From NCBI GenBank assembly GCA_951799425.1, contig OX637393.1, positions 5,971,744 to 6,035,743 of the forward strand: DNA of 64,000 nt, in the 5' to 3' direction. Under the pieces are notes generated by a model that was given only the letters and a program-made list of their open reading frames with translations, had not been told where the DNA came from and did no database searches. The translations under genes and the position numbers were made by a program. Below are positions 51,668 through 63,744 of the stretch, piece by piece. This DNA is from Ilex aquifolium. Taxonomy: Eukaryota; Streptophyta; Magnoliopsida; Aquifoliales; Aquifoliaceae. Within the stretch, counting starts at the first letter, position 1; each line of letters begins with the position of its first letter.

Positions 51668-51712
51668 ACTCTCTCTCTCTCTAATAAAAATTATTAGAGA
51701 GAGAGAGAGAGT
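51668..51712. repeat. CT/GA hairpin upstream of the K+ channel gene
   Basis: ACTCTCTCTCTCTCTAATAA is followed by AAA and then by its inverted partner, starting TTATTAGAGAGAGAGAGAGA. The arms are about 20 bp and almost perfect. It lies about 100 bp upstream of the TATA-like box of the channel gene. GA-repeat elements bind plant BBR/BPC factors, so a regulatory role is possible but unproven. Confidence 0.75.
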
Positions 51713-51767
51713 TACATTGTGATTTTGTTATGGCCAGTTATTTAATATCATACCAATATTTATTTAT

Positions 51768-51778
51768 TTATATATTAA
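51768..51778 (+). promoter_or_regulatory. Possible TATA box of the K+ channel gene
   Basis: TTATATATTAA lies 145-155 bp upstream of the start codon and ahead of a CT-rich leader beginning near 51787. The surrounding DNA is AT-rich, so the assignment is tentative. Confidence 0.4.
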
Positions 51779-51854
51779 AGAATTTTCTCTTCCTTCTTTT
51801 TGTTCGGTTACAAACTCTTCTCTGTAGCTGACCCACACGCACATCAACAGCTAT

Positions 51855-51893
51855 ATGACACCAAATCCACCAGGATTCTGGAATTTCGGCTAA
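51855..51893 (+). promoter_or_regulatory. Upstream ORF of the K+ channel gene
   Basis: A 12-codon frame (MTPNPPGFWNFG) ends in TAA at 51891-51893, 29 bp before the channel ATG and in another frame. If transcription starts near 51790 it is in the leader and could reduce translation of the channel. Confidence 0.5.
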
Positions 51894-51922
51894 CCCAAAC
51901 AGAGGTTTTCCGGCAAACCGAG

Positions 51923-54900
51923 ATGGAAAAAGAACCACTTTTACCATATATAAGCCCAAGAAGTACAAGACCATCCCCACCACCATCACTACTACCACTA
52001 CCACTCTGTCCTTTACCGGAAGACAATGAAATCTCTATCCCCCTTACCCCATCAGAATTCAAAGACCGCCTAATCTTTGGCCCTTCCCCTTCTTCACCTT
52101 CTTCTTCATCCCCCACAGACCCACCTTCAATCCTTGTTGATGCTCTAAACCTCACCGTAAATTCATCTAGACCCTCCACTTCTTGTTCTTCAGACCCAAT
52201 AAACAATATTGACAATGACCCACAACACCAAAAATCTTGGTTGGTTGATCCTAATTATCCATGGGATAAAAGCCATTTTCATAGGTGCAAGACAGCCCCA
52301 GCCATGGCTGTAATCAATGATTTTGAGCATCCTTCAGAGCCTAAACCACCCCAATTTAACTCATCTTCTATTGTTAGACAGGCTGTTGTGCTTTTGATTC
52401 TATATTTGACACTTGGGGTTGTTATATACTCTTTTAATAGGAAACATTTTAATGCTATTGAGACACACCCAGTTGTTGATGCTTTGTATTTCTGCATTGT
52501 GACAATGTGTACAATTGGTTATGGTGATATAACTCCTGATAGTACTGCAACTAAGTTGTTTTCGATTACGTTTGTGCTTGTTGGTTTCGGGTTTATTGAT
52601 ATTTTGCTTAGTGGGATGGTTGGATATGTGCTTGATTTGCAAGAGAATTATCTGTTGAGGAGAATTAAGGGGGGAGCACATGATCCAGGGTCTTATATAA
52701 TTGATGTGAAGAAGGGGAGGATGAGAATTCGAATGAAGGTGGCATTGGCATTGGGGGTTGTGGTTATTTGTATTGGAGTTGGGGTGGCTGTTATGCATTT
52801 TGTTGAGAACCTTGGTTGGTTAGATTCATTTTATCTCTCAGTTATGTCGGTTACTACGGTTGGATATGGTGACAGGGCATTTACTTCTTTGCCCGGTCGG
52901 ATTTTTGCATCGATTTGGTTGCTTGTGTCGACACTTGCTGTTGCTCGAGCCTTTCTTTACCTGGCTGAGGCAAGAGTGGATAAGAGGCATAGGAGGATGG
53001 AAAAATGGGTGCTTGGTCAGGATATGACTGTTTCTCAGTTCCTTGCTGCAGACATTGACAACAATGGCTTTGTGAGGTAATCATTTTATAATTTGTTGAC
53101 CTTAATTTTATCCTCTTTAGTATTTTGGTTCATTGATTCTGAAATTCAAATCTAAGCATGAGATCTATGGCATGTTATTGCCTGGTTGCTGTGCCTGAAA
53201 TTTTTTGTTATAGTTAAGTGAATCCAATTTTGATTTTGGTGGCGTTTGGTGCAGTCCACTGGACATTTGAGTTTGATGGCATTTGTGTACATCTTCAGTA
53301 TGTTGATGATACAATCCAACTTACGAGACTAGTTAATTTGAGGGATAGGAGACATTTTATGGCTCGGTTGTACACTGGAAAGTTGACTAAATGAGAAGGC
53401 TATTGTGACTATCTCTTGTGCTTAAGTTTACAGTCTGTCACATGTTTTTTTATTGATAGAGGTTCTGTTTTTGTTCCTCAACCGCATAATTGAAAGAGTT
53501 TACTGTCTTATGGCTGTGATTGAAGAAAATTCATTTCACAATAGTCAATCCTCTGAGTTAATATTGAGTTGGTGACTTAATGGAAAACCTCTCATCCCTG
53601 CTAAATTGATAATTTTAATAAACATAATCTACTATGGTCATCTGTGATGTCCTCTAATTTGAATGTGGCTTTTGCATAAAGCAGCAAAAGCATCAGTGTT
53701 AGACATGATTGACATGTCTATTTGTTTTCTGGTTGCATGTGCTATGCTTACTTGACATTGAACTGTCACACAGCAAGGGAATTTATGGAGTCAGACCAGG
53801 AATATCTGAATCCCCCCCCCCCCCAAAAAAAAAAAAAAGCAACCCATCCCTTGGTTGCACACTCCTTGCTTCCTCACGATCTTGATATCCTGGTGGAAGT
53901 AGGGTCTTCAATTGCTGCTTCTAGTAACCTCCACAAATCATTGGACCCAGGTTATTCAGAAGCCCAGAGAATATTTTATGGCTGTCAAGAGTAACAATTT
54001 GACACCTTTCATTGTTTTCTTCATCATCTCTCTGTTTGCTGTCTGATCTTTTGGATTTTTTGTGATACTTGCAAGCCTTTGTTAGCTATGTATGAATGTT
54101 AAATTTGTATCTTCGATTACCTTGATACATCATGGTATGCCTGGATTTTGTTTAGAAACATTTTGGGTTTCACCATATGAAAGTTATTTTTCAATTTATT
54201 CTGATGTTTATTTCTGCCGTTACTACTTCATAATGTTAAGGAGCTGTTTCTTGATCCATTCCTGATGAGCAATCAAGGAGAACTTTCTAGATGTTTATTT
54301 TTTAACAAGTTTATACTGTTTCTTATTGGGATGATGTGTATCAAACACATGACACTTACTTTGCCCAAGATGTTTACAGTTCATATTTTGATTATTTTTA
54401 CCACTACATTAGCATCATTTTCGGATAGTGTTTTGTACTTGTGAGCACCCTTGGCGCTGCAACATAGCAGTTCTTATGCCATATCTTTTCATGTTTTATC
54501 ATTTTGTTGTAGAATAGCAATACCTTCTTTGAATTTGTACATCATGTGGGTGATTCTCACTTCCAATGACAGTAAAATACAATTTTCAAATCACATAGCT
54601 CGGTGTGATGATGGACATGTATTAGCGTTGGGTCCCTCTTCACAATTGTACCCTCTTCACAATTGCACATTCAAACTATCTTGAAATCAGCTGAGAGAGG
54701 CTCACAGTTGTTCATTGCTGCTAAACTTAATCTGTCAGGCTCTCTGTCATGACTTTTATGTTCACACCAGATCCACCATTTGCACTTCCTACATTTACTC
54801 AAGCCCATCAGGGTCTTGATCTTGCATCTGACCTACACCATGCAGTTACTCTGTTCCCTTTCACCTGCCCTCCTCATAGGTCATTAGTGGTATGATCTGA

Positions 54901-55405
54901 CCCTCTATCACTTAATGGCAGGCCTACACGAAGGGAGCAGCAGGAATCGGCTGTTCCTATTGTTTTTTAAATGGAGTAATCAGCAGATATGATATTGCCC
55001 TACTGATTTAAGGCCTCTTGAATCCTAAATAGGTAAATTGATGGGAAAGTAGGATTTTTTCTTCATGTTGTGGACGTCTTGTTTACAAGTTCGTGGAGCT
55101 TCATTTTACATGTAAAAATCTGAAACAGAAATTTGATTCCTCCTGATCCATTTTTGTCACTGCTTGTGTGTGTAGCTTTTGGCATTACAATCATATTGCT
55201 TTGTCTGACCTCCAACGTGATGAGACTGATTAGTTTTTGATATTCGTATGGTTACAGTAAATCAGAATTTGTAATTTACAAGCTCAAGGAGATGGGAAAG
55301 GTATCAGAGAAAGATATCTTGCAGATCTGCAAAATTTTTGGTCGGCTAGACACCGGAAACTGTGGGAAGATTACTCTAGCTGATCTCATGGAAAGTCATC
55401 ACTGA
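51923..55405 (+). CDS. TPK: Two-pore K+ channel (TPK/KCO family, TPK3/TPK5-like)
   Basis: Two exons, 51923-53076 and about 55259-55405, give about 433 aa. The Pro/Ser-rich N-terminus contains RCKTAP (121-126), which fits a 14-3-3 binding site (R-x-x-T-x-P). Four membrane segments (about 152-171, 212-238, 272-295, 327-347) enclose two pore loops with TIGYGD (197-202) and TVGYGD (312-317), the K+ filter. The C-terminus has one good EF-hand loop DIDNNGFVSKSE (377-388), cut by the intron, and a second, degenerate one near LDTGNCGKITL. The family forms dimers in the vacuolar membrane (TPK3 also in thylakoids) and is gated by Ca2+ and 14-3-3. The start was chosen at MEKEPLLPY, the conserved N-terminus. 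The exon-2 edge may be off by one base in my reading. Confidence 0.9.
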
Positions 55406-57059
55406 GATATCTAGGTGGCGGTGGCATAGCTTCTGGTATCAAATTCAGCAGAGGCAAGCGAAAATTCTTTTTGATAGTACAATAGCAAGAGTAAGTTTGA
55501 AGTTCCAGTTGTATATGAATGGTGGTGCTAGTATGATATTAACTAGTTCATGGATGATCATGGTGCTTGAAGATCCTGACCACCCGATGGACTAAATTTT
55601 TCCGCAATTTAGAAGGGTGAAGCACAAAAATCTCTCATGGTCTGGCCTTATGTCCTATCCAAATAGAAACCATCTTCAAAAGTTAATGTTATTTATTTGC
55701 CGGAGAAGTAGTTGGACCGGTTGCTCTAGTTCTCCGGTAGTCAGATGTCTTCGATTGGCGAGGATCGTGCCAACTGAGAGGTTTATGGTTCACTCAAACA
55801 TTTTGTTAGAACATTGTAGGCATATTGAGTTTATATTTTTCAAATGCAGGAGGAAAAAGTAAAAGAAGAGGCCATTGTTCTTATGGTACTGGTTTTCCTA
55901 TTCTTGTTTTTCGTAGAGTAAATCTATATGGGTTCCATGGATGAAATGTATATGGGTTCCATGAACCAAGGCTAGGCTTCTTCTTTCTCTGCCTCCCTCT
56001 CTGGTATATGCAGGAATCACTCTATTATGGTTTTTTCACTCTCTCTCTCTCAAACTAACATTATCCTTAGTTTTTTCGGACATGTCCGAATAAGTTTTGG
56101 ACATATTATGGTTATTTTATAATTTTTTTAAAATTATAAGATTATTTTATTATTATATAGAAATGAGTTTCATTATGTAAGAATCTATCGAGTCATAAAC
56201 GGAAGATTGTTACCATAATTTGAAAAAATATATTTGTTGATGGGGTTGATTTGTAACGCTTTTAAAAGATAAAAAATTATTAGACTAATTGTAAATGATA
56301 ATAATTAGTCTTTTTTCTTGGTACCAAATCATAATTAATTTTTTATATTTTTTGTGCACATGCTATGTAGATCAATTATTAATTTTTATGTTTAATAACT
56401 TGTAAGTATTAAATATAATTTTAGCAAATATATATTTATGAATTTCTACGGTCAATTGAAAAAAAAAAGTGAAAATTGGGGTTGATTTATCCTTAAGGGA
56501 CTTATAATGAGTTTAGTCCGTTAAAAAAAATTATTTGGGGATACGTCTGTTTTTAATCTTACTAATAAGTAGTTAACTTCACCATTTTTTTAAAACTCCA
56601 AAATATTTTTCTTTGACAGTAACTTTAAATTACTTTGCTAACTTGGAAATTGTTATCTCTTAATTAAGATGTAAATTGATAGTTTAAACATCGTCTAACG
56701 ATAGGTTGTCATTATGTTTCGAAATCGAAGAATGGGCAGATTAGAAGAGCAAAGAAGAGTGAAATTTGGGACTGAGACTTGGATATGCCGCTAATCTACT
56801 TTGTTAAGAACAAAAATATCGATGAATCCTAAGTTAAACTTTATGTTTTTGTGTTTCTGAATATTGGAGATGGCCATTTATAGTGCCAATTGTCTTTAAC
56901 ATTGCTTGATCGTTAGTTGATTTGAGATTTGGGTAGACCATTAAGAATTGAAATTCTTATTTTCTTCTTTAAAAAAAAAGAGCAAAAAAAAAGATGTATA
57001 AAATATACCTAAATTATGATAGCAATATTTACTATATAAGGACCCATATGGACTCGTCA

Positions 57060-57400
57060 AAGTAGATTATTTGTTTTTGGATTAAATGTTATTATTTTTG
57101 TTTTAGAATGTTACTATTTTTTATTTTGTTTAAATATTTTTTGTTTGTTATTGAATGATATTATTTTTTTTAAATGTTATTATTTTCGATTTTGATTATT
57201 ACTATTTTTTTTTTTAATTTTTGAATGTTTCATGATACTATTTTTTTACCATGTTATTGTTTTTGTGAGCATGTTACTATTTTTGTTGGATATGTTACTA
57301 TTCATATTACTGTTTTTGTTGAGCATCTTACTAGTGTAATTTTTCTAGATATTAATATTCAATGTTATTATTTTTTGTTCTTGGATTTCCCAAAGTAAGG
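57060..57400. repeat. Degenerate ATGTTACTATTTTTG repeat
   Basis: Units close to ATGTTACTATTTTTG recur about every 20-30 bp for some 340 bp, with variants such as TGTTATTATTTTTG and ATGTTATTGTTTTTG. The period is irregular. It is noncoding. Confidence 0.6.
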
Positions 57401-58600
57401 CATCATATTTTTGTGGATACAATTGGCTCCATTACAGAGAGTGAGTGATAATTAGAATATTTTTAGCCTAAGTTTTGTTCAATTTGCAGGTGCTAGTATT
57501 GTTGGTTTGTCGACGAGCTAAACGAATTCGCAAACAAGAGAAACTCTAGTCATAAACATGCTGTTGGTCGAAGAGAAGGGAAGGATTGAAATTTGGATGC
57601 TTTGAAATGTCTTAATCCGAGCTTTGGCAGTACAACCTAAAACACTGCAAGAACTCCAAACTCACCTTACCATTGACTTATATATGGCCCCATTTCCATC
57701 AGACCTTCCTTGAACATCTTTGAAGTGCATATCACCTCAAGCATATAGAATACCTCAAGTGTTTAGTGTAGTGATTGAAGTTTGTTATAAAGAAAACTTC
57801 TACAACAGCTCTTTTTTTGATAATTTTTTCATTCTCCTATTTTTTCTTTTCTTTGATTTAATAATGTTACTTACTTTCAATGAATGGGATGTAATTAACA
57901 GTTGTTTCGTAGAATAAGAAGTGCATCTCTAAAGCCATTATTCTAATAGGAGCAATGCTTTTCTCACCAAATGTTCCGTATCAAATGACGTAATACATTC
58001 ACTAAGCATCAAATAAGAGTCTCACATTTAACGATGGTTGGTATGATACATTATTTAGTATTACCGACATTAGTTAAGGAGGTTTGTTCCCTTTACCCGC
58101 GGATTAATCGATGGGCACATTCACCATCATCTCTGATGGTTGTGTACATTAGTTAGGGGTTGATTTTTCGATTCCTTGTGGGATTGTTTAATCAAATTTG
58201 TGTCTACTTTATTTAAGCTCACGTAAACTTTTTGATGACCCTTTAATTGGAGGAGAATAATTTTTTTTTTCCTCTTGATATACTCGATTGATTAATATCA
58301 CAAGTTTGTCTGTAGACGTAAGCACTGATGGGAGAGAGACCACCATTATTGGTTTCATTTACAAAATCAACTCAATGGCATGCTCTTTTAGAAACAAATT
58401 ATTTCCCCAACATGACATTAAGTAATTGATGACGATAGTTTCTCAATGGGGAATTAGAGGGTGAAGGGTTGCTTATATGACCTGCAAGATAAGTAAATTG
58501 ATAAAGTTGAGTCGATCTATTATCAAAAGTAACTCTCCACTTTTTCCTTTGTTTCTCATAATCTTGAATTTGAAAGCTACAAAGACGGATCTTTTAAAAG

Positions 58601-58855
58601 AGTAAACTACACATATGACTTTTAAACTATGACTTTTTTGTCAATTAAGTTCTTGAACTCTCTAATTGTGTCAATTGAGCTTATATGTCTGCCTCCGTTA
58701 GATTTTCTAACGTGACAAAGTGTGCCACTTAGGTGACAAAAATAGTTGGAGTAAACTACACATATGACTCTCAAATTATGACCTTTGTGTCAATTAAGTT
58801 CAGAATTTTTTTTTTTTTGGTGTTAATTGAGCGTTTGAACTCTCTAATTGTGTAG
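58601..58855. repeat. Two-copy direct repeat of about 70-100 bp
   Basis: AGTAAACTACACATATGACT occurs at 58601-58620 and 58750-58769. After each copy the sequence continues with similar TATGAC, GTCAATTAAGTTC and TGAACTCTCTAATTGTGT. The offset is 149 bp at the start; the second copy is longer because of a poly-T insertion. It is a dispersed plant repeat duplicated in place. Confidence 0.75.
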
Positions 58856-59426
58856 AAACGGGTGAAGTGGTAGAAATGTCTTCTAAGTGGAAAGTCGGTT
58901 TGCCCCAATCGAAACCCACCCCCCTAGGTTTGCTGAAGCCGGGTTTGAGGTACTGGGCCAAGTTTGGGCCAAGAATCCAATACCACCCTTCACTTTTTGC
59001 ATCTAAAAATGGGTAACCTTTCATTGTTGGGTTATTTTTCCTAAACCCATATTGTCAAGCTCCCCCAAAGTACACTGGTAATTGCTGCCGTGGAAACTTA
59101 GAGATTTCAACGCCGCCCATCATGGTTGGTATCTGGCCGGGCTGATCAGTCCTGCGGTCAATGGCCCATGCCCGACCAGATGGGCTGTTGGCTGGTCAAC
59201 AAAATGGGTGGAGGGGAGGCCCACGGGCTGCCCGTCGGGCTGTCCCTAATGGGTCATTGGATTACTATTTAATGGGTTCATCCTTGTGGGCTTATCTTTT
59301 CATTTGACTTCTTTTCAAATTTCTCTTCAAACTTTCGTCGAGATGGACTATCTTTCTAGTTGCGGGCTCATAAAATGGCCCATATCCGTATCTATATGTA
59401 TAACGGGCCTCCCATAGACCGCCACA

Positions 59427-59623
59427 TAGTGGTGTCAATCGTGTCGTGTTTGTGTGACCCACATGTCGTGTTATTGTCAAGACCCATGAAATTTTTTTTT
59501 ATTTAATGTGTTCTGAGTATTAAACATTAGTCTAGACTATTTATTATGCATATTTAATAATCGTGTCAATTTTATAATCGTTCGTGTCGGGTTCATATCA
59601 ACGGGTCAGATCTGACACCTCTA
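59427..59623. mobile_element. Short hAT-type MITE
   Basis: Left end TAGTGGTGTCAATCGTGTCG and reverse complement of the right end TAGAGGTGTCAGATCTGACC share TAG-GGTGTCA. The flanking 8-bp sequences are CCGCCACA (59419-59426) and CCGCCACG (59624-59631), differing only at the last base. The element is 197 bp, noncoding, and internally rich in CGTGTCG-type motifs. Confidence 0.75.
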
Positions 59624-60336
59624 CCGCCACGTGAGGGATTGGGCCGTGTGGAGCAGACTGAATGTCAAGCCGTAGTGTTCAAGAGCAATTCACTTGAAAA
59701 TATCCGGTCATGTTGTTCATATTTAACACTAACTCAATAAATATCTGTTGTCAATTTTGAATTCATCTCATGTAGAAAATCACTATCCCAAAAAAGTCGA
59801 AGCCCGATTTAGGTGAAGAAATGTTGGTATTGATGAGTATCAATGGGTCTTTGGTCCAATGGTACTCCTTACTTTGTGAAAGTTTTACCTTCTTGAGGTC
59901 AAGCCCCCTTCTTCTCCCTCCCCCTCCCCCTCCTAAAAAAAAAAAAAATATAAAATGTACTTTAACATAATTTTTTTTTAAAAAAAAGACGAGAATACGT
60001 ACCCTACCATTTCTCTTACTTAAAATGCAATGTTGGTATTGATGAGAATATGTTCCAACCAGCCCAAAGTAGGAAAATTATAGCCGCATGATTTCTGTGT
60101 GAAGTAGTGATTGTCCTTCCGATGATACTACTTGCTGGAAATCACACATTTATTCCTATTTAAAGTGTCAACTATAATTGTTCGTGCAATTTTATGTCGG
60201 TCGATTTGGAGTGAGTGAGTTGAGTGGATTGAGAGATCAATTCAAATTCAACCCAAGATATGAAATATTAAGACCGAATTCAACCCAACCTAACCTCAAC
60301 TTGAGCAAGTCTAGCCCGAATCTAACCCGTGATTAA

Positions 60337-60650
60337 GGTGCCGTTTGATAACTTCATGTTTTTGTTTTTATTTTTTGACAACAAAAAAAAAGACGTTTGG
60401 TGAATGTTTTTATTTTTTTTACTGCTCCATTTTGAAAAGAAGACCAAAATATGAAAACATCCCAGCAAAAAAATAAAACACGCGCACGACTTCAAAATGG
60501 GATTTAATGAAAGTCTGGTTTTGATCCTCCTTAGCAACAAAAAATAAATTTTATTTCTTGAGTATAAAAGCCCCCCTTCTTTCACTTCTTTTTTTTCTAG
60601 ATCCCTCTCTCTCTCACTCTCTGAACCAAAGAGTTGTCGGTGTCTCTCAC
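60337..60650 (+). mobile_element. End of a second Harbinger copy of the same family
   Basis: TAA is followed by GGTGCCGTTTGATAAC. The next 150 bp or so line up with the right end of the element at 1629-7459 read inward: GTTTGGTGAATGTTTT, then TTTTGAAAA, then CAAAATATGAAAACATC. Further in is a TATA box (AGTATAAAAG at 60561-60570) and a CT-rich leader-like stretch. No matching opposite end was found downstream, so the copy is truncated, rearranged or interrupted by the G-rich repeat. Confidence 0.65.
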
Positions 60651-60689
60651 GAACCAAAGAGTAGTGTTCTCCTTTAGCAATCAGATGAA

Positions 60690-61060
60690 TATTCTTCCTT
60701 GGGTGGTGGTAGTGGATTTCGAGGGTGGTGTTGGGGTTGGGTGGTGGTGGATTTTGGGGGTAGGTAGGGTGGGTTTTGCAGGGGGGTTGAGTGGTGGGTT
60801 TCGGGGTGTTGGTGGTTTTTACAGGGGGTTGGGTGGTGGGTTTCCGGGATGGTGGTGGGTTTCCGGGATGGTGGTGGATTTTGGGGGTGGGGGTGGGGGT
60901 GGGGGTGGGGGTGGGGGTGGGGGTGGGTGGGGTGGATTTTGTCTGGAGAGGGGGTTGGGTAGTGAATTTTGCCTGGAGAGGGGGTTGGGTGGTGGATTTC
61001 GGGGGTGGTGGTGGAGTTGGGTGGTGGTGAGTTTTGCAGGGGGGTTGGGTGGGGTTTTGG
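60690..61060 (+). repeat. G-rich minisatellite with GGGGGT core
   Basis: Units such as GGTTGGGTGGTGG and TTTCGGGGGTGG recur throughout. A clean GGGGGT array covers about 60883-60932. The plus strand is almost free of C. The open frames on both strands (Gly/Trp/Val-rich on plus, Pro/His/Thr-rich on minus) are low-complexity products of the repeat and not credible genes. It is strongly predisposed to G-quadruplex formation. Confidence 0.8.
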
Positions 61061-62859
61061 TGACAACTTCTTTATTGTCAATGGGTCACGACAATATTTG
61101 TTGTGGCTAAATGATTTAGTCATGACATTTTTAAAATTGGCACTAAATGTGAAAACTTTAGACGCAATACAAAAATGGTCACCAAATATAAAATATTTAG
61201 TCACAATAATTATGACAGCAAATTAAGGTGATTCTACCACTAAAACCAACTACTTTGCCACTAAAAGTACCAAATGAAGGATTATAATTTAATTTTTAGT
61301 GGTAATATTTAATTGTGGCTAAAAGTGTATTTTTTAGCCACAGTTAGAAATCACCACTAAAAGACTCGAACATAATTTTAGTGAAACTTATTATCACGAC
61401 TAAAACTTCAAAATTCTCCTGCTCACATATATACCCATTCTTCACACACACACACACACACACACATTTATATAATGAGGAAACGAGAATAGAGTTAGCA
61501 GTCATCACTAAAATATAATTCACATTAGTGTAACATCGAGATACTAATATTCTCAAACTGTATATGTACAACTCAGCATCATAAAAAAGACAAAAACAAA
61601 AATAAGCAAACTAAGGTCATTATCATTGGACTTTGCCAATCAGCTCATGTCTATGTTTCACGAGCCAATCCAATGATTATAGTGAATTAGGTCAATAAAT
61701 TAGGTTCCAATAACAATGCTCTTACATATATCGTATACAAGCGTCCCTAATATATCTCTTGAACGAGGGCCAGTGAGTACCGAGAACATATAATATTTTA
61801 TGCTCATATGGACAAAGTAATTCACTAACACTAAAAAATTAGTTCATGAAGACAAATTACACAAGTTAATGACGGCAGGGGACATACAAATTGTTTAAGT
61901 TGGTTTTATTTTGAAGGAAAATGCAACATCAACCTTCCTCTCGTATGCCTGGGGAAGATCAAAACTCAAAAACCTCTTTTAACTTCTTTTGAAGAAGTCC
62001 ATTGATTATTAAATGTTTGGGAATCCAATTAGAGACTCTTTCTATTTCTTATGCAACTTAATTAGTTTCCACAGGTTTCTAAAGGTCCTTGTATCTAGAA
62101 CAGTCCAACTACCCCCATCAACCCATGCAACCCTTCCCCTCCCTCGACTGCCAACCAACACCTTCACCCCTGCGGAATCAACCCGACCCACCAGGCCTTT
62201 CACCATTTATATTCGAATCCGTTAAGAATTGAATATTAAATTCGATAATCTCATCCGATCAGAATAATTAAATTAATTGGTCTTTTAATAAATTACATCT
62301 AAAATTTAATAAAATTTTATCAAATAATAACTTAATTTCATGATAAATTCATACAAATATAAATATATTATTCACATCGGATTACAGTCGGGTCGAATAT
62401 TGGTATATCAAATTCCAAATCCATTAAATGAGATGTAATAGATTCAAATTTGAATTTGGGTTATTGGTAAGAAAAAATATTAATCTGTATCATCTTAAAT
62501 AGATTCGGATTAGGATAAAAACTCGATCTTTCAATGAACCTGCCCAACTCATATCATTATATATACGACCGTATCAAGAGCTTATGGTTTTACGATAGAA
62601 GCGAGTCTCAAGCCATTGAGTCTTGGAGGTCAGAGAGGAATATGAAAGGAAGTAATATATTTTGGAGTTGGAGGTTTCTTCCAACCAGTGATTGTGTGCG
62701 TGTACGTTAGTGGGGGCGAGAGAGATTTGAGGGGTCTTCAAGGATGGGTGAGGTTATGGGGAAGGAGAGTGGAATGGTTTGTAGAAGAGTTTATTGTATC
62801 CATGCATAAAATAGTATTTAGTTCAACAACTCAAAAGCATAACCAAGAAGAAGAAGAAG
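61061..62859. other. Intergenic DNA upstream of the F-box gene
   Basis: From about 61070 to 61400 a GCCACTAAAA / TTTAGTGG motif recurs in both orientations, as in the subterminal repeats of some CACTA elements, but I found no CACTA ends. An (AC)n run is at 61443-61465. AT-rich DNA follows. A TATA-like TTATATATAC lies near 62557-62566, about 295 bp upstream of the F-box start. Confidence 0.45.
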
Positions 62860-63744
62860 ATGGTGAAAAGAACAAGGGTTTTGAAAAATGACAGGCTGAG
62901 TAGGCTACCAGATGGTATTTTGAGTCAGATTCTTTCATCTCTCGACACCAAACATGCAGTCCAGACATGCATTTTGTCAAAAAGATGGAAGTACCTATGG
63001 ACTTCACTCCCCACTCTCAATTTCTATAGCACTTCATTCACTAAACTCCAATCTTTCGACCGCTTTGTTCAATGGGTTCTATCTCTTCGTGATCACTCGA
63101 TCAGAATCACCGACTTAAACTTCAGTCGTAGACGCTCAATGAATTGGAGGCTTTTCAATAAAGTCATCAACTTCACCCTGTCTCACAATGTGGAAAACCT
63201 ATACTTCCACTTTGAAGATATTGGAGATTGTGGCTTCCCAGACTGCTTATATTCCTCGGACTCCTTAAAGAAACTTCAAATTAGTTTTGGGTATTGGAAA
63301 CCTCTGAGAAATCCTTTATATTTTGAAGAACTCACAATCTTACATCTCAAAATGGTCTCATTTATTAAATCAGATCTTTTCTCAAGTTGTCCAAAATTGG
63401 TGGAGTTGACTATAGTTAATTGTTCCTTCGATTTGGATACTTTGACTATATGTGCTCCTCAACTTGCCAGATTAAATATCTCATGCGGTTCTGCTTGGGA
63501 AAATGGGTGTAAAATTGTGCTTTTAGCCCCAAAACTTACTTTGTTTACCTTGGACGCCCGTCATCCTCTGAAGCTGTACTCCAAGAATGATCTTCCTCTT
63601 CTAGATACTCTGATTATTAATCTACATGTGTATTTGCCAAGGACTCCGGATGTGAGAGAGAAAAAGCTCACCTTAGATTTGATCAGTATGCTACACTGCC
63701 TTCATAAAGCTAGATCAGTCATTCTATCATTCGGCACGATTGAG
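62860..63744 (+). CDS. F-box/LRR protein, first exon (gene continues past the window)
   Basis: The exon encodes 295 residues from ATG. An F-box lies at about residues 11-50 (LSRLPDGILSQILSSLDTKH, then CILSKRWKYLWTSLPTLNF). It is followed by leucine-rich repeat-like stretches (VENLYFHFEDI, LKKLQISF, LTILHLKMVSF, PKLVELTIVNC, PQLARLNIS). F-box proteins of this plant group are substrate receptors of SCF ubiquitin ligases through Skp1; the substrate is unknown. The frame stays open to 63837, but GAG|GTACAATT at 63744-63745 is a good donor exactly where the LRR/FBD family has its first intron. The residues after it (VQLHFFLCLIEKD) do not look like the family. The rest must lie beyond 64000. Confidence 0.85.

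Larger units (their letters stand above)
55406..59426. other. Long intergenic region with no gene
   Basis: It holds the 3' part of the channel transcript and AT-rich repeats. It includes the degenerate repeats described separately and GC-rich DNA near 58860-59250. No credible gene is seen. The open frames near 55617 and 57720 have no family resemblance and look like chance. Confidence 0.5.

Noticed and set aside
55259-55262. Possible stop codon at the beginning of K+ channel exon 2
   Set aside because: Reading the acceptor region gives either SKSEF or an early stop depending on one A. The rest of the exon matches the family exactly, so I take this as uncertainty in my base count and not as a mutation.
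60634-61204. Long open frames on both strands (a Gly/Trp-rich one and a Pro/His-rich one)
   Set aside because: Both come from the same G-rich repeat, have no domain, and change with repeat phase. They are not credible genes.
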